This document shows, piece by piece, positions 6,321 to 7,826 of a DNA stretch of 7,826 bases; the stretch's first letter is position 1, and each line of letters starts with the position of its first letter. A program made the position numbers and the translations under genes. The notes below the pieces were generated by a model. That model did not search any database and had not been told where the DNA came from. It saw only the letters and a program-made list of their open reading frames with translations. Source of the stretch: Paracoccaceae bacterium (GTDB lineage Bacteria; Pseudomonadota; Alphaproteobacteria; Rhodobacterales; Rhodobacteraceae); the NCBI GenBank assembly GCA_902525995.1, contig CABZJG010000085.1:1-7826 (forward strand). The letters are read 5' to 3'.

Positions 6321-7826
6321 ATGCTTGATCTGACCTATGAGGCCCCAAAACCGAAAACCATCGCCGGTGCGCAGCACGACTGGGAACTGGTGATCGGCAT
6401 GGAGGTACATGCCCAGATTGCCTCAAACGCCAAACTTTTTTCCGGCGCGTCCACCGAATTTGGCAATGAGCCCAATTCCAATGTGGCTTTCGTGGATGCG
6501 GCCATGCCCGGGATGTTGCCGGTGATCAACGAGTTTTGCGTTGAACAAGCGGTGCGCACCGGTCTTGGGCTAAAGGCCGAGATCAACCTGCATTCGGCCT
6601 TTGACCGCAAAAACTATTTCTATCCCGACCTGCCGCCGGGCTATCAGATATCGCAGCTTTACCATCCGATCGTGGGCGAAGGCGAAGTGATCGTCGACAT
6701 GGCCCCCGGCGTGGCCCGCAAGGTGCGCATCGAACGCATCCATATGGAGCAGGACGCCGGCAAATCCGTGCATGACATGGACCCCAATATGTCCTTTGTC
6801 GACCTCAATCGCACCGGCGTCGCGCTGATGGAAATTGTCAGCCGTCCGGATATTCGCGGCCCCGAAGAGGCCGCCGCCTATGTTGTCAAACTGCGCCAGA
6901 TCCTGCGCTATCTGGGCACCTGTGATGGCAATATGCAAAACGGCAATCTGCGCGCCGATGTCAACGTGTCGATCTGCCTGCCGGGGCAATACGAAAAATA
7001 TATGGAAAGCGGCGATTTTTCCTATCTTGGCACCCGCTGCGAAATTAAAAACATGAACTCGATGCGCTTTATCCAAGCGGCGATCGAGGTCGAAGCCCGC
7101 CGCCAGGTTAAAATTGTCGAAGCGGGCGGCACAGTGGATCAAGAAACCCGGCTTTATGATCCCGATAAGGGCGAAACCCGGTCAATGCGCTCGAAAGAAG
7201 AAGCGCATGATTACCGCTATTTCCCCGACCCTGATCTTTTGCCTTTGGAAATCGAACAGTCATGGGTGGATGACATCGCCGCCAATCTTCCCGAGCTTCC
7301 CGATCAGAAAAAAGCGCGGTTCATGGGCGATTTTGGCCTGTCGGAATACGATGCCAACGTGCTCACCGCCGAATTGGACGCCGCAGGGTATTTTGAAGCC
7401 GTGGCCGCAGGGCGCGATGGAAAAACGGCAGCAAACTGGGTGATCAACGAGCTGTTTGGCCGTCTGAAAAAAGATGACCGTGACATTACCGATAGCCCGG
7501 TCAGCCCCGATCAACTGGGCGGCATTATTGATCTGATAGCCAAGGGCGATATCAGCGGCAAAATCGCCAAGGACCTGTTTGAAATTGTCTATAGCGATGG
7601 CGGCGATCCGGCCGAGATCGTTGACGCGCGCGGCATGAAACAAGTTACCGATACCGGCGCCATTGAAGCGGCCGTGGATCAGGTCATCGCCGATAACCCT
7701 GCGCAGGAGGAAAAAGCCAAGGCCAATCCGAAACTGGCCGGCTGGTTTGTTGGTCAGGTGATGAAAGCCACCGGCGGCAAAGCCAACCCCAAGGCCGTGA
7801 ATGAGCTGGTCAGCGCCAAACTGGGG
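6321..7826 (+). CDS. gatB: Asp-tRNA(Asn)/Glu-tRNA(Gln) amidotransferase subunit B (3' end cut off)
   Basis: GatB is the kinase/transamidase subunit of GatCAB. It phosphorylates the mischarged Glu-tRNA(Gln) or Asp-tRNA(Asn) with ATP and amidates it with ammonia channelled from GatA, supplying Gln-tRNA or Asn-tRNA in organisms lacking the direct synthetase. The frame is open for 502 codons to the window edge. Motifs in order: WELVIGMEVHAQ (21-32), YPDLPPGYQISQLYHPI (101-117), DLNRTGVALMEIVSRPDI (161-178), DGNMQNGNLRADVNVS (202-217), GTRCEIKNMNS (237-247) and QETRLYDPDKGETRSMRSKE (274-293). The helical and tRNA-binding tail domains follow, with NPKLAGWFVGQVMKATGGKANP (469-490) near the end. An insert of about 14 residues before GTRCEIKN (PGQYEKYMESGDFS) is typical of alphaproteobacterial GatB as I recall it. 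The final visible residues VNELVSAKLG suggest only one or a few codons plus the stop are missing. No frameshift or lost motif is seen. Confidence 0.97.
   Translation, partial: MLDLTYEAPKPKTIAGAQHDWELVIGMEVHAQIASNAKLFSGASTEFGNEPNSNVAFVDAAMPGMLPVINEFCVEQAVRTGLGLKAEINLHSAFDRKNYFYPDLPPGYQISQLYHPIVGEGEVIVDMAPGVARKVRIERIHMEQDAGKSVHDMDPNMSFVDLNRTGVALMEIVSRPDIRGPEEAAAYVVKLRQILRYLGTCDGNMQNGNLRADVNVSICLPGQYEKYMESGDFSYLGTRCEIKNMNSMRFIQAAIEVEARRQVKIVEAGGTVDQETRLYDPDKGETRSMRSKEEAHDYRYFPDPDLLPLEIEQSWVDDIAANLPELPDQKKARFMGDFGLSEYDANVLTAELDAAGYFEAVAAGRDGKTAANWVINELFGRLKKDDRDITDSPVSPDQLGGIIDLIAKGDISGKIAKDLFEIVYSDGGDPAEIVDARGMKQVTDTGAIEAAVDQVIADNPAQEEKAKANPKLAGWFVGQVMKATGGKANPKAVNELVSAKLG

Noticed and set aside
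6570..7142. Long antisense frame (190 residues) opposite gatB, and similar ones opposite pepN (3137-3556, 3884-4321)
   Set aside because: These are the mirror of codon-biased real genes on the other strand; the sense frames carry full conserved motifs.

Overview
The window looks like a chromosomal segment of a marine alphaproteobacterium, most likely Rhodobacteraceae (Roseobacter group). The reasons are the gene content, moderately GC-rich codon use, and a GatB whose central insert (residues about 221-234 before GTRCEIKNMNS) matches what I recall of rhodobacteral GatB. No mobile elements, CRISPR arrays, rRNA or tRNA genes were seen.

Layout. (1) Positions 32-1734, minus strand: a two-gene light/DNA-repair unit. 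A cryptochrome/photolyase-family flavoprotein is followed by a 51-residue DUF2256 zinc-ribbon protein, and the two overlap as TGATG. (2) 1735-1852: a short divergent intergenic region that must hold promoters for both directions. (3) 1853-4414, plus strand: pepN, an M1 zinc aminopeptidase with an intact active site. (4) 4415-4944: an AT-richer stretch of about 530 bp with no convincing gene. It holds a perfect 10-bp hairpin just after pepN and one weak promoter candidate. (5) 4945-6208, plus strand: an unrecognised gene whose N-terminal part is split off by a 31-bp tandem duplication. With one copy removed it reads as a continuous 410-residue protein. (6) 6321 to the window edge, plus strand: gatB, subunit B of the tRNA-dependent amidotransferase, 502 codons visible and probably lacking only the last residue or so and the stop.

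How the genes relate. The photolyase and DUF2256 genes look translationally coupled. PepN (peptide turnover) and GatB (Gln-tRNA/Asn-tRNA formation) are housekeeping genes. The unknown gene lies between them and just upstream of gatB, with no clear terminator between it and gatB. The most notable point is the 31-bp duplication: two identical 30-bp copies one base apart, encoding the same peptide RTAVTAAELG in two different frames. No elaborate new system is visible. The window is mostly ordinary core genome with one broken or switchable unknown gene and one under-described small gene next to a photolyase.
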